A DNA stretch of 64,000 nt from Cherax quadricarinatus (taxonomy: Eukaryota; Arthropoda; Malacostraca; Decapoda; Parastacidae): positions 1-64,000 of the forward strand of contig NW_027196406.1 in the NCBI RefSeq assembly GCF_038502225.1. The letters run 5' to 3'. This document shows, one piece after another, positions 41,775-53,420 of this stretch. The notes under the pieces are model-generated. The model was given only the letters and a program-made list of their open reading frames with translations, made no database searches and was not told the origin of the DNA. A program made the translations under genes and the position numbers. Within the stretch, counting starts at the first letter, position 1. Each line of letters opens with the position of its first letter.

Positions 41775-41936
41775 AGTTTACACATTGTGATTCGGGGATC
41801 GATTCCCGGTATGGCTGGCAGACATCAGGACGTGTTTCCATAAGACAACTGCTGTTTATGTACCTGGGTGTTAGTTGACTGGTGTGGGTCGCATCCTGGG
41901 ACAAAATTGACCTAATTTGCCCGAAATGCTCTGCAT
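41775..41936 (+). mobile_element. tRNA-SINE, head-truncated
   Basis: Box B-like GGATCGATTCCC at about 41798, then GTACCTGGGTGTTAGTTGAC, TGTGGGTCGCATCCTGGG, GACCTAATTTGCCCGAAATG. It ends where LINE Y2's tail begins. Confidence 0.7.
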
Positions 41937-42129
41937 ATTATTATTATTATAATCAAAAAGAAGCGCTAAGCCACAAGGGCTATACAGCGCTGCAGGGTAG
42001 GGAAGGAAGCAAGGGAATTGGATGGCAGAAGGGAGGGGGGATGATCAGCAGGTTACAGAAAACAGCGGGGCAGGGGATAGTACGGGGGTAGAGGGTAGCA
42101 AGAGATTCAAGTAGAAAGGGCTGAAAGTA

Positions 42130-45100
42130 TCAGAATTTGTGAAGTAAGTCAGTCGTTGTCAAAAAGTCAATGAGAGAGTCCGGATGAAAGGTGGGTCCAT
42201 CAGCGAGAAGGGAAGGTAAAGAGAGAGCAGCGGGGCGAAGACGACGACAGAGGTAAATTCTGCGTGCTCGTTGATAAAGTGGGCAGTCCAACAGAATGTG
42301 GCTGACTGATAATGGAGCTTGGCAATTCTCACAGAGAGGAGCAAGACGCCTCTCCATGAGATATCCATGAGTAAGACGAGTATGGCCAATGCGAAGACGG
42401 GAGAGAGTAGTCTCCCAACCTCGACACTGGTGATAAGAAGACGGCCAGTAACCTATACTCGGTTTAATAGACTGAAGTTTGTTGCCGAGCATAGTAGACC
42501 AACGTTGTTGCCAACGGGTGTGAAGGTGGGAAGATATTACAGCAAAATAGTCCGTACATGGAATACCTCTATAAGAAACTGGTAGGTCATGTACTGCTGA
42601 CCGCGCAGCAGTGTCTGCCTGTTCATTGCCCTGTACGTCAACATGACTAGGGACCCAACAAAAAACAATATCTTTATGCTTAGTAAAGATGCGGCGTAGC
42701 CAAAGTTGGATACGGAGGACTAAGGGGTGAGGTGTATCAAATTTTTGTATAGCCTGTAAAGCACTAAGGGAGTCTGAGACAACCACAAATGATGACACAG
42801 GCATAGATGCAATACGGATAAGTGCTGTAAGGATGGCATATAATTCAGCAGTAAAAATACTAGCTGAAGATAGTAAATGCCCTTGTACGACGCTGTCCGG
42901 AAACACTGCTGCGAATCCTACGCCGTCAGAAGACTTAGAGCCATCTGTGTACACAGCAATGGCATGAGAATGAGAGTGAAAGTGGTCAAGAAAAAGAGAG
43001 CGGGAAGCGACCGTAGACAGTTGGGCTTTCGAGCAAGGGAGGGAGAAAGAACAGACTCGAACAGCTGGAACTTCCCAGGGGGGTAGGGAAAAGTGAGATG
43101 CTACATGTACATAGAAAGGTGGTAGTTGAAGAGAAGACAAGAGCGAATGAAGGCGAAGAGAGAAGGGACGGAGTAAGCAGGGGCGGCGAACAAATAAAGA
43201 ATGTCTACTAATATCAGTGACCATTCTATAAATGGAAGGATTGCGGAGATCATGAGAGCGTACATAGTAGCGCAGGCAATGGGCATCACGGCGATCGGAT
43301 AAGGATGGAACGTTCGCTTCTGCATAGAGGCTTTCGACAGGGGAAGAGCGAAAAGCACCAAGGCATAAACGTAATCCTTGGTGATGAATGGGGTTAAGGC
43401 TAGAGAGAGTAGCAGGAGATGCCGCTGAATAGATCTGGTCACCATAATCAAGTTTCGATAAAATAAGGGTGGAATGTAGGTGAAGGAGGGTTCGACGATC
43501 AGCTCCCCACGAAAGATGAGCAAGGGTTTTAAGAAGGTTCAGCCGGCTGTGACAAGTTGCCTTCAGAGAGGTAATGTGAGGTTTCCAGGATAACCTACGA
43601 TCAAAGAGGAGGCCCAGAAACTTGACTGTATCACGTTCAGGGATACGTGAGCCATAGAGGTACAAAGGATGATCGGAGATGACAGAGCGTCTAGTGAAAG
43701 TGATTTGGTGGGTTTTAGTGCTGGAAAATTTAAACCCATGTGTGGTGGCCCAATTGGAAACACGGTCGACTGCATGCTGGAGAGAAACTGTAAGGAGGTG
43801 ACAGTCAGCGCCTGCACAGGCAATAGCGAAGTCATCAACATAGAGTGATGACCAAATATTTGATGGAAGACTAGAGGCCAAATCATTAATAGCAAGGAGA
43901 AAAAGTGTTGTGCTCAGAACACATCCCTGGGGGACACCTTCAGCTTGGATAAAGTCCGGGGAGAGCACATTATTAACCCGAACACGGAAATGCCTGTCAG
44001 TTAAAAAGTTCTTAAGGAAGGATGGTAGATTGCCTCGAAGGCCTAAGGAGTGGGCTTGGGCTAAAATATTATACCTCCAAGTTGTGTCATATGCCTTCTC
44101 AAGGTCAAAAAATATGGCAATAACTGAGTGGTTATTCGCAAAGGCATTACGAACATACGTATCCAAGCGCAGTAAGGGGTCTATGGTAGAACGTCCCTTA
44201 CGAAAGCCATATTGACGAGTGGAGAGACTGTTGTGTGTCTCTAAATACCACACTAAACGTCTATTTACTAGACGTTCCATTACTTTGCAAACTGCACTGG
44301 TAAGAGCAATAGGACGATAGTGGGAGGTTTCATGTCCCGTAGTGCCTGGTTTGCGGAAAGGGAGAACAATGGCGGATTTCCACAGCTGTGGAAGAACTCC
44401 TTGTGACCAAATAAGATTGTAAAGGCGTAATAGGACTGCAAGGGCTGACTGATGTAAATGTTGTAGCATACGAATATGAATGTCGTCGGGCCCAGCTGCC
44501 GATGATCGACAAGCTGAGAGTGTTGCCTCCAGTTCTTGAAGTGTAAAAGGCACATTATACTGTTCTTCTCTGAGAGAAGAAAAGTCCAAGGGTGCTAACT
44601 CTCTGGCAGACTTTGAGGAAAGAAATGAGGGGCATAGATGGAGTCCCTGAGAAATACGGACCAGATGATTGCCAATTTCATTGGCAACATCTAGTGGGTT
44701 TGCTATATCAACACCGGCAACCCGCAGAACAGGAGCCGGGTCAGGAGAATATTTACCACTCAGTTTTCGTACTTTTTTCCAGACTGCACTCATAGAGGAA
44801 GCAGAGGTGATGGTGGAGACATAATCTCGCCAGCAAGTGCGTTTAGCGTCACGGATGACACGGCGAGCGATCGCACGCTTCTGTTTAAAATCAAGGAGTC
44901 GCTCTGTGGTTCTATTGTACCGGTACCTGCCCCATGCAGCGCGTTTCAAACGTACTGCACGAGCACAAGCAGGAGACCACCAAGGCACGCATTTCTGAGA
45001 ATGCCTGCCCGAAGTTTGGGGTATAGAATGAGAAGCTGCGGTGAAAATGGAGGACGAGAAGAGGTGTAAAAGCTCATCGATGGAGGACGAAGAAGGAACC

Positions 45101-45831
45101 TCTTTAAAAACAGTCAGGTGTGAGTAAAGGTTCCAATTTGCCCGATTAAATTGCCAGCGTGGGGTGCGAAGAGGTGGCGAATATGAAGGGGAAGTAAGAA
45201 TGATTGGGAAATGATCACTGTCATGTAAGTCCGGGAGAACAGACCAAGTAAAGTCTAATGCGGCGGAGGAAGAGCAAACTGAGAGATCGATGCAAGAGAG
45301 AGTATGAGTCCGAGGATCAAAATGGGTGTGAGTACCTGTATTTAAAACATGGAGGGGGTGGGTGGCAAGAAAAGCCTCTAACTGAATTCCTCGGGAATCA
45401 CAGTGAGACCCTCCCCAGAGGAAATGGTGGGCATTAAAATCACCAAGTAACAGAATCGGTGGCGGTAATGACGAAACAAGGAAGGCAAAATCCGGAATAG
45501 ATAATGCCCGAGAAGGAGAGAGATATAAAGAACAGAGCGTATACCACCTATGTAAGTGGATACGGGCTGCTGTGTAATGCAGCGAAGTATGAACAAATAG
45601 CTGATGGTACGGAATATCAGTGCGGAGAAGAAGGGCACTTTCATTAAAGGTCCCATCAGGAAAAGGATCTGAAGAATACAATAAATTATAGCCTGAGATG
45701 TGAGAAATAACAGCAGAGTGTAATTTTGGTTCCTGTAAGCAAACACCAACAGGGGCAAACTGGGAGAGTAACATCTGAAGCTCACCCCGATTACCCCTGA
45801 GGCCGCGTATATTCCACTGTAAAAAGGCCAT
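42130..45831 (-). CDS. LINE Y2 ORF2 (endonuclease-RT-RNase H)
   Basis: Same length, domains and start (ATG 45831) as Y1 ORF2. The only amino-acid difference I noticed is in RNase H: HVDVQGNEQAD here, HVHVQGNEQAD in Y1, four residues before the conserved GNE. The frame is intact, so this copy could still supply the enzyme. Confidence 0.93.
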   Translation of the reverse strand: MAFLQWNIRGLRGNRGELQMLLSQFAPVGVCLQEPKLHSAVISHISGYNLLYSSDPFPDGTFNESALLLRTDIPYHQLFVHTSLHYTAARIHLHRWYTLCSLYLSPSRALSIPDFAFLVSSLPPPILLLGDFNAHHFLWGGSHCDSRGIQLEAFLATHPLHVLNTGTHTHFDPRTHTLSCIDLSVCSSSAALDFTWSVLPDLHDSDHFPIILTSPSYSPPLRTPRWQFNRANWNLYSHLTVFKEVPSSSSIDELLHLFSSSIFTAASHSIPQTSGRHSQKCVPWWSPACARAVRLKRAAWGRYRYNRTTERLLDFKQKRAIARRVIRDAKRTCWRDYVSTITSASSMSAVWKKVRKLSGKYSPDPAPVLRVAGVDIANPLDVANEIGNHLVRISQGLHLCPSFLSSKSARELAPLDFSSLREEQYNVPFTLQELEATLSACRSSAAGPDDIHIRMLQHLHQSALAVLLRLYNLIWSQGVLPQLWKSAIVLPFRKPGTTGHETSHYRPIALTSAVCKVMERLVNRRLVWYLETHNSLSTRQYGFRKGRSTIDPLLRLDTYVRNAFANNHSVIAIFFDLEKAYDTTWRYNILAQAHSLGLRGNLPSFLKNFLTDRHFRVRVNNVLSPDFIQAEGVPQGCVLSTTLFLLAINDLASSLPSNIWSSLYVDDFAIACAGADCHLLTVSLQHAVDRVSNWATTHGFKFSSTKTHQITFTRRSVISDHPLYLYGSRIPERDTVKFLGLLFDRRLSWKPHITSLKATCHSRLNLLKTLAHLSWGADRRTLLHLHSTLILSKLDYGDQIYSAASPATLSSLNPIHHQGLRLCLGAFRSSPVESLYAEANVPSLSDRRDAHCLRYYVRSHDLRNPSIYRMVTDISRHSLFVRRPCLLRPFSLRLHSLLSSLQLPPFYVHVASHFSLPPWEVPAVRVCSFSLPCSKAQLSTVASRSLFLDHFHSHSHAIAVYTDGSKSSDGVGFAAVFPDSVVQGHLLSSASIFTAELYAILTALIRIASMPVSSFVVVSDSLSALQAIQKFDTPHPLVLRIQLWLRRIFTKHKDIVFCWVPSHVDVQGNEQADTAARSAVHDLPVSYRGIPCTDYFAVISSHLHTRWQQRWSTMLGNKLQSIKPSIGYWPSSYHQCRGWETTLSRLRIGHTRLTHGYLMERRLAPLCENCQAPLSVSHILLDCPLYQRARRIYLCRRLRPAALSLPSLLADGPTFHPDSLIDFLTTTDLLHKF

Positions 45832-46072
45832 GATTGGCAATGATAAAGATACTTGAAATCCGCAGGTAAGGGTTCCTACGGACTAGAAGGGTTAGTAAAG
45901 TCCACATGCGGAGGCAGTGGAAAATGTTCAAGCAGCGAAGGAACGGTGCGCTGTGAAGAAAGGAGTTGCGCAGATGGAGCAGAGGAGAGAGAAAGAGCGG
46001 AAGGTGGATCAGTGTCCATTGATGGTTTGGTCTCTGCAATATATTCAGAGATTGCTTCAAGTGTTTCGGAAT

Positions 46073-47809
46073 TCAGAGATGTCGTATGGGAGACAATATT
46101 GGGAATGGTAGGGGGAGGATGAGTAAAGATTGGAACTGTATTGGACTGTACCAAGGTAGGGGGGGGGGCGAAAGGGTGGAGGGAACTGGAGAAGCGTGGC
46201 AGGGGACAGAAGAGACAGGAACCTGGGAGGTGGCAGAAGAGGAAGAAACTTGGGAGGGAACAGGGGAGGAAGGTACATTACGAGGAGGAGGGTGAACCTC
46301 TGCACTTGTAACTGAGCCAGTGAGAGGGGAAGAACTAGGGACAGAGACAGGGAGGGTAAAATGAGGAGGTGGAAGATGGGTAGGAGGTGTTACCGGACCT
46401 TTTTTTGACTTTTGAGAAGTAGAGGGACGATTGGGAAGAGGTGTCGTACGAGGTCTCGTCGATACTGAGGCTTGTAAGAGAGAACTCGAAGAAGCGAGAT
46501 TAGACTGAGGCGTTGAAGTAGGGACGTCTGAGCCGAGGACAGCAAAAGGATTAGATACAGGAGTGATTATGGGAGAGGTAACCACAGAGGTGGGTGTAGA
46601 AGATGGGATACCAGAAGTGGGGGGACGTTTTGAAACACGGGAATAAGAAACACGTGGGAGTCTCCCTTGGAGGCGGAGATGAGAAACTGCCATGGCATAA
46701 GGGAGACCTTCTGTCTCTTTGAGGTAACGGATTTCCCGCTCGTTTAAATAGACCTGACAACGGCGAGAGTACGAAGGGTGAGCCTCATGACAGTTAAGGC
46801 AAGAGGGAGATCGATTGCAAGACGTATTAGAATGGTCATCGGCACCACAGACTGGGCATTCGGCGATAGATCTGCAATATTTCGCTGGATGGCCAAATCG
46901 CCAGCAATTTCTACACTGTTGTGGTGTAGGGATCACCTTTCGAACTTGTAACCGATGTCCTGCTATATAAACTGAGGATGGGAGTTCTCGGCTGTCAAAA
47001 GTTAAACGAGCCACATTGCTAGGGTATCGTCTCCGCCCACGGGCAGGAAGAACGTAAGTGTCTACCTTGAGGATTGGGAGATCTTGGAGTTCCAGCTGTT
47101 CTAGAATGTCGGTGCCACATGTCTGGAAATTTTGTTGAACAATGGTATGGGGCAGAATAACGGTACCACTACAAGAATTGAGGGAATGATGTTTTTCAAG
47201 GGTGACAGGAACAGTATCTATATGGGAAAGACGAGAGAGCTCACGAGCCTGGGTAGCATTCTGTACGGTAATGATGCGCGTACCGCTCTTAAGAGCATGA
47301 AAAGAAATATCTTTACCAACATGGCGTAGGAGTGCCTTGCCAATACTATGGTCAGAAAGATAGGCAGTAGAGGAAGTTGGTCGTAAAGTGAAGAATTTAG
47401 TCCACTGTTCAGTCTGAAACTGAGCGTGGAAAGGTAGTGAAGGACGTGTCGATCGTTTCTGAGAAGAACGAGAAGGTGAAGGTGGAGAAGTATCATCAGC
47501 AGGTAATTGTCGTTGACGTTTAGGCGTGGGACCAGAGTTGGTCCGACGTGGAACGGGTCGGCGATTTGAAAATTGCCGCACCGTAGAGGGAGAGGCCGGA
47601 AGCATAGTCAGAGGAGAGCGAAGGTCTGATAAATCGAAGGAGTCAGTCGAGGCCTCAGTACCTGAAGCGGGTGAGGAAACAGCACCGGCAATAGGTACAG
47701 AGGCATGAGGAATGTCTGAAGAGTGGTCCAAAGACGAGGCGGGGTCAGAACGGGGTGCGGTATCAAGAAGGGGCCCGGGGGTACCAGGTTCATGGACTAG
47801 GGCTGCCAT
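46073..47809 (-). pseudogene. LINE Y2 ORF1, frameshifted
   Basis: Starts at ATG 47809 and matches Y1 ORF1 up to about residue 552, including all three zinc knuckles. A ten-base G run on the plus strand (46159-46168) replaces the eight of Y1, shifting the frame, and the protein ends after an unrelated tail (578 residues in all). The lost part is the low-complexity C-terminal tail, so loss of function is likely but not certain. Homopolymer sequencing error is possible. Confidence 0.85.
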
Positions 47810-48569
47810 GGTTAGGTTACTTCTTTCTTTTTGTTTTTAAGAAAAAAAAAGAAAGAAGAAAAGAAAATAAAAATAAAAAAAAGAAAAAAAAAGGGGGGAC
47901 CGGGGAGGGATAGTTCCTAGGAGGAATGAAAGGGCCAGAAATCTCCCTCCGCGCCCAAGAGGACTCGACACCGCTAGTAGCGCAGATGCAGCATGGAACC
48001 CGTGCCATACCCTACCCTTCATGCCAGTAAACCAGCAATCTGGGATAGCAACCTCACATCTGCCGAGCTACCTCGGTGGACAAAAGAGAGGGCGGCCGGA
48101 TATCCGCCACAAAGCATACCTCCTTCAGCCACCACCCCCGGAATCCGAAAGGTGGCTTCCAGAGATACACCCGTCGCCCAAAAGACACCCAAAGCCACTC
48201 CGGGATACCGGAGAGGGATCGGGACATCCCTAGGCAATCCAGATTCCACGGCAAACTACGCCACCGCCAAGAAACCTCAACGGAATGGGATGGACCCCGG
48301 TGTCCTTTCCCCTACCTAGGAACTAGCGCGCCTGTGGGAGAAATCCCAAAGGACAAAAAGAGGAAGGGCAAAAGGGAGGAGTGGGGAGGAGGAGGAGGAA
48401 AGGAAAAAGGGGAGGATGGGGAGGATGGGATAGGGGAGGGGAGATTGGGGGGTAATTAGGTTCGGTCTGAGGAAGAAGACCGATAGGTCTAATTCCTCAG
48501 ACCAAGAGCCTCTTCACCACGCCAAGGAGCCCCCCTTGAAGAGGACTATATAGGTGTGGTGGGGTTCTT

Positions 48570-49920
48570 AAATGTCTGGTGTGGTCTTGACCAGGTCTGG
48601 TGTGGTCTTGACCAGGTCTGGTGTGGGCTTGACCAAGTCTGGTGTGGGCTTGACCAGGTCTGGTGTGGGCTTGACCAGGTCTGGTGTGGGCTTGACCAGG
48701 TCTGGTGTGGGCTTGACCAGGTCTGGTGTGGGCTTGACCAGGTCTGGTGTGGGCTTGACCAGGTCTGGTGTGGGCTTGACCAGGCCTTGTGTGGGCTTGA
48801 CCAAGTCTGGTGTGGTCTTGACCAGGTCTGGTGTGGGCTTGACCAGGTCTGGTGTGGGCTTGACCAGGCCTGGTGTGGGCTTGACCAGGCCTGGTGTGGG
48901 CTTGACCAGGCCTGGTGTGGGCTTGACCAGGCCTGGTGTGGGCTTGACCAGGCCTGGTGTGGGCTTGACCAGGCCTTGTGTGGGCTTGACCAGGCCTGGT
49001 GTGGTCTTGACCAGGTCTGGTGTGGTCTTGACCAGGTCTGGTGTGGTCTTGACCAGGCCTGGTGTGGGCTTGACCAGGTCTGGTGTGGGCTTGACCAGGT
49101 CTGGTGTGGGCTTGACCAGGACTGGTGTGGGCTTGACCAGGTCTGGTGTGGGCTTGACCAGGCCTGGTGTGGGCTTGACCAGGCCTGGTGTGGGCTTGAC
49201 CAGGCCTGGTGTGGGCTTGACCAGGCCTGGTGTGGTCTTGACCAGGCCTGGTGTGGTCTTGACCAGGCCTGGTGTGGTCTTGACCACACCTGGTGTGGTC
49301 TTGACCAGGCCTGGTGTCTTGATGACCAGGCCTGGTGTGGTCTTAACGACCATGTCTGGCGTGGTCTTGACCAGGCCTGGTGTGGTCTTGACCAGGCCTG
49401 GTGTGGTCTTGACCAGGCCTGGTGTGGTCTTGACCAGGCCTGGTGTGGTCTTGACCAGGCCTGGTGTGGTCTTGACCAGGCCTGGTGTGGTCTTGACCAA
49501 GCCTGGTGTGGTCTTGACCAGGCCTGGTGTGGTCTTGACCAGGCCTGGTGTGGTCTTGACCAGGCCTGGTGTGGTCTTGACCAGGCCTGGTGTGGTCTTG
49601 ACCAGGCCTGGTGTGGTCTTGACCAGGCCTGGTGTGGTCTTGACCAGGCCTGGTGTGGTCTTGACCAGGCCTGGTGTGGTCTTGACCAGGCCTGGTGTGG
49701 TCTTGACCAGGCCTGGTGTGGTCTTGACCAGGCCTGGTGTGGTCTTGACCAGGCCTGGTGTGGTCTTGACCAGGCCTGGTGTGGTCTTGACCAGGCCTGG
49801 TGTGGTCTTGACCAGGCCTGGTGTGGGCTTGACCAGATCTAGTGTGGGCTTGACCACGTCTGATGTGGTCTTGGCCAGGTCTGGCACGGGCTTGACGACC
49901 AGGTCTGGTGTAATGATGAA
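48570..49920. repeat. 21-bp minisatellite (~64 units)
   Basis: Unit GGTCTTGACCAGGCCTGGTG plus one base, with variants GGGCTTGACC and GGTCTGG. From about 49360 to 49830 the units are nearly uniform; the left half is mixed. Because 21 is divisible by three, long open frames of six- to seven-residue repeats appear on both strands; they are a by-product. It abuts the 5' end of LINE Y2. Confidence 0.97.
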
Positions 49921-49989
49921 GTGTCGAGGTGAGGCTTGGTACTAATTTGTCGACCTTGGGAGCCACCCGCCACTCCTCAACTGTTGGGG

Positions 49990-51060
49990 TTAGAAGAAAT
50001 CTTGTTTATCTACATCGTATAAATTAATGCATTCTTTTTTTGCATATATCTATGTATATATTCATGTGACAGGATCACAAAGGCCAAGCGATATCTCCAC
50101 ATGCAATTTAACCACTCTGAAAGGGAAATATATTCCAAACGCTTTCGTGATCTCTCAATCACTGAGAAAATGACAGAAATCACGAAGGCAATGGTCATTT
50201 ACTTCCTTAATTAAAATAGTTAAATTAAGTATGCATTTATGCTCACATTTATGCAATTTTCAACGGTATTGATAGCTAGATGAATTGATGGTCTGTTTCT
50301 GTAGTTTCTCTATAAGAAAGGGGACAAAGAGAAGAGGAAATGAAAAGGAAGGTATCACTGCAAATATTCTGCCTCAAGTAATGAAGAATGTCGTGAGAAT
50401 ACCGGACCATTTATCCCTAGAAAGAGGCTTCATCTGTGAAAAAATCAACATGGAATCAGAGAAGGGAGATCCTGAAGGCAAAACGAATATTTATACTGAT
50501 TACATGGAAGGAAGCACTCTTAGGTTATCTTCATTGAACAGGTTTCAGTCCAGATACCTTGATTACTTCAATATCACTTTGAAAGACCGGGGGACATGTA
50601 CAGGAAAACATCTATTATGATATCCTAGTGCAAGCACTTGTGTCCTTTCACCTAAGTGTCGGAGACTGATCCGCATAGGGGGATGAATCATAGTTCTAGG
50701 CCTTTCGTGTTGCAATCATTATATATATATATATATATAGTGTTGATTTTTACAGCACCTGGAGAATGGGAGGTAATCGGGTTTTGTCCAACAAAGGGAA
50801 GGCTGCTTTCGCACTGTCTCAGTACATTTCGAAGGATGAAATATGCACGCGTATTCGTCTCGAAAAATTCATTGCGGAAGCTCGTGACACAGAGGATTGT
50901 GAAACACTTGAGGGGTGTTCTAGAGGATCCAGCCAGCCTCTTGGCAGGTATAAGTGGATGATGAAGATGAAGCTGCAGTGTCTCTCTTGAGCTTCAAATG
51001 GGGTGGGAACTGAGAGAATCTCAGTGGAATTAAGTGGAGTAGAGAGGAATCAATAGGAGA
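49990..51060. other. no recognised gene; two open frames of unknown status
   Basis: Plus-strand open frames at 50288-50620 (111 codons, rich in Lys/Glu/Arg, ending KDRGTCTGKHLL) and 50766-50990 (74 codons, GGNRVLSNKGKAAFALS) are protein-like in composition but match no family I know. A TTTCTGTAG acceptor-like string lies just inside the first. A TA run is at 50724-50740. Confidence 0.25.
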
Positions 51061-51065
51061 GATGT

Positions 51066-51421
51066 GTCAGAGGTAGTAGCAGTAGTAGTAGCAACGGCAG
51101 TAGCAGCAGCAGTAGTAGTATCAGCAGCAGTAGCAGCAGTAGTAATAACAGTAGGAGCATAGTAGTAACAATAGTAGCAGTAGTAGCAGCAGTAGCAGCA
51201 GTAGTAATAACAGTAGCAGCAGCAGTAGTAGTAGTAACAATAGTAGCAGCAGTAGCAGCAGCAGCAGTAGTAGCAGCAGCAGTAGCAGCAGCAGTAGCAG
51301 CAGCAGTAGCAGCAGCAATAGTAACAGTAGAAAGCAGCAGCAGCAGCAGCAGTAGTAACAGTAGCAGTAGCAGTAGCAGCAGCACCAGCAGTAGTAGTAG
51401 TAGTAGTAGTAACAGTAAAAG
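51066..51421. repeat. (AGC/AGT)n trinucleotide array
   Basis: About 355 bases of AGC and AGT triplets with AAC interruptions and an AAAGCAG break near 51330. Frames rich in Ser, Leu or Tyr/Cys here are artefacts. Confidence 0.95.
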
Positions 51422-52504
51422 GACACAAGTGCAACTGATAAAGTGAATAAAAGAATTCGAGAAATGTTAAATAAGTCTCCAGCATTAACGTCTTAATAAT
51501 GACAAACTGAAGTAAAGAGCCTCCAGTACTTTGGATATTTTGTTTATGCAACTTTTGCCCCATTTTGGATTGGATTGGAAACGTGCCCCCCCCCCTATAC
51601 ATACCTTCATATATACATTCATACATATATTACACTGATACACACCTACATAAATACGTATGCATACACATTCACGTCTCTCCCCATATCCCCTCCATCA
51701 GTTCTCCCCGTACACCACCTCCTCCTCCCCGCTCTTCGTGACTGCTCCCCACCTCGCTAACTCCCCTACCAGCCAAAATTAACTTCCGGTTGTGAGAAGA
51801 TAAGCCTGCCTGATAAGGAAGGCTGGAGGAGGCTGGTCCTGCACGGTCTACCCCACAAGCAAGCAGGATGCAAAGTGACGTCATAACGTGAATACGGATA
51901 GGTGAAGAACGGGTTAGTGACGTCACGCTCTATTGGATTATGGTGGGTGGGGTTGACTCCGTAATTTGTGCGCTGGGCAAAGAGAGAAAATCGAATTTAC
52001 ACGAAACGCTAAACCCTTGTGGGTAATTTACCATGTGGTGTTGTGGTCTCGATCCTCCTTTTCCGTTAATTACGGACAGGTGGAAATGTTTACGTGTGTC
52101 TTACCTGCGTTCGTGACGGCGCCCTAGTATTACATTCAAGGAGAAACGGTAAAAAATCCGCAACTCCGGTTCCATGCATCAAAAACCCTTCACAGGCATC
52201 AAGAAACTGATGACGAAAATCCAGCTCTTGGGCCCAACCTACCGATCAATAACACTGGACAGCAACGAATTTGTTACTGAGGCGAGAAAAAATCTTTGGA
52301 AAGTAATTCCTGTTGGCCGATTTCGATTTTGAAGCAAGAAATGACTCGGTGAATTTTTTTAGATGCACAAAAGAAACGGAAAATAAATTGATCGCTTTTT
52401 TTGTGTATTTCTAACGAGCTGGTGACAACTGAGTAGTATTTGCGTCAATTTTGCATTACACATGATTTTCCAATCAACACACAATGGGGGAGGTGCTATA
52501 AACG
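51422..52504. other. intergenic, no gene recognised; two CRE-like sites
   Basis: No coding potential I trust. TGACGTCA occurs at 51876-51883 and 51918-51925 with an inverted CCAAT (ATTGG) at 51932. Whether this is a promoter is unknown. Confidence 0.35.
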
Positions 52505-52985
52505 TCAGGGGAGATGCTTCAAGGATCTTACAGGTGCTGTGATGGTCAGGGGAGATGCTTCAAGGATCTTACAGGTGCTGTGATGGTCAGGGGAGATGCT
52601 TCAAGGATCTTACAGGTGCTGTGATGGTCAGGGGAGATGCTTCAAGGATCTTACAGGTGCTGTGATGGTCAGGGAAGATGCTTCAAGGATCTTACAGGTG
52701 CTGTGATGGTCAGAGAAGATGCTTGAAGGATCTTACAGGTGCTGTGATGGTCAGGGGAGATGCTTCAAGGATCTTACAGGTGCTGTGATGGTCATGGAAG
52801 ATGCTTCAAGGATCTTACAGGTGCTGTGATGGTCAGGGGAGATGCTGCAAGGATCTTACAGGTGCTGTGGTCAGGGGAGATGCTTCAAGGATCTTACAGG
52901 TGCTGCGATGGTCAGGGAAGGTTCTTTAAGGATCTTACAGGTGCTGCTGTGATGTTGAGAGTAGGTACTTCAAGGGTCTTGCAGT
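52505..52985. repeat. 41-bp minisatellite (~11 units)
   Basis: Unit text GGGGAGATGCTTCAAGGATC / TTACAGGTGCTGTGATGGTCA. First units are nearly identical; the last two are diverged. Confidence 0.95.
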
Positions 52986-53214
52986 TAATATGATGGCTGA
53001 CAAACTTTTGTCTTGAAGACTCCAAGATTAAGCTAAAGGCTGATTCAACCCAAATGGAGTCAAGGTGTAGGCTTTCCGAAGATGCCGCAGGTAACAGTGA
53101 TCTCAGATATTACATATGGAAGACTGGACCACTTTCTAGGGAGCAGGGTCGTCACACAGTCAATAATCAACACAGTCGAACTGATGGTGCTGCAAAATCA
53201 GTAGTTTATGTAAG

Positions 53215-53356
53215 ATAAGATTTCGTTCGGATTTTTAACCCCGGAGGGTTAGCCACCCAGGATAACCCAAGAAAGTCAGTGCGTCATCGAGGACTGTCTA
53301 ACTTATTTCCATTGGGGTCCTTAATCTTGTCCCCCAGGATGCGACCCACACCATCA
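53215..53356 (-). mobile_element. tRNA-SINE body fragment
   Basis: Nearly identical to 20125-20286 (minus strand), but ends at CACACCATCATAC without the tRNA head. Lies directly before the 22-bp array. Confidence 0.85.
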
Positions 53357-53420
53357 TACTTAGAACCTTGTGGTTTTGGGTGAACTGTGATGAAAACCTG
53401 TGAGCTAAAAGGAAAAGCTG

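Larger units (their letters stand above)
41937..48544 (-). mobile_element. LINE Y2: near-identical second copy of Y1
   Basis: Full length from the 3' TAA tail to the 5' end CCTCTTCAAGGGGGGCTCC. By eye I found only about half a dozen differences from Y1 in 6.6 kb. No target duplication is evident: the left flank is a SINE end, the right flank (ACTATATAGG) leads into a minisatellite. Confidence 0.93.

Noticed and set aside
48556..49945. 400-codon repetitive open frames on both strands (WCGLDQA, PGLVKTT, RPGQDHT, HQAWSSP repeats)
   Set aside because: A 21-bp tandem array keeps every frame open; no start context, domain or codon signal.
51030..51626. Poly-Leu, poly-Tyr/Cys and poly-Ala/Thr open frames
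   Set aside because: Trinucleotide array AGC/AGT.
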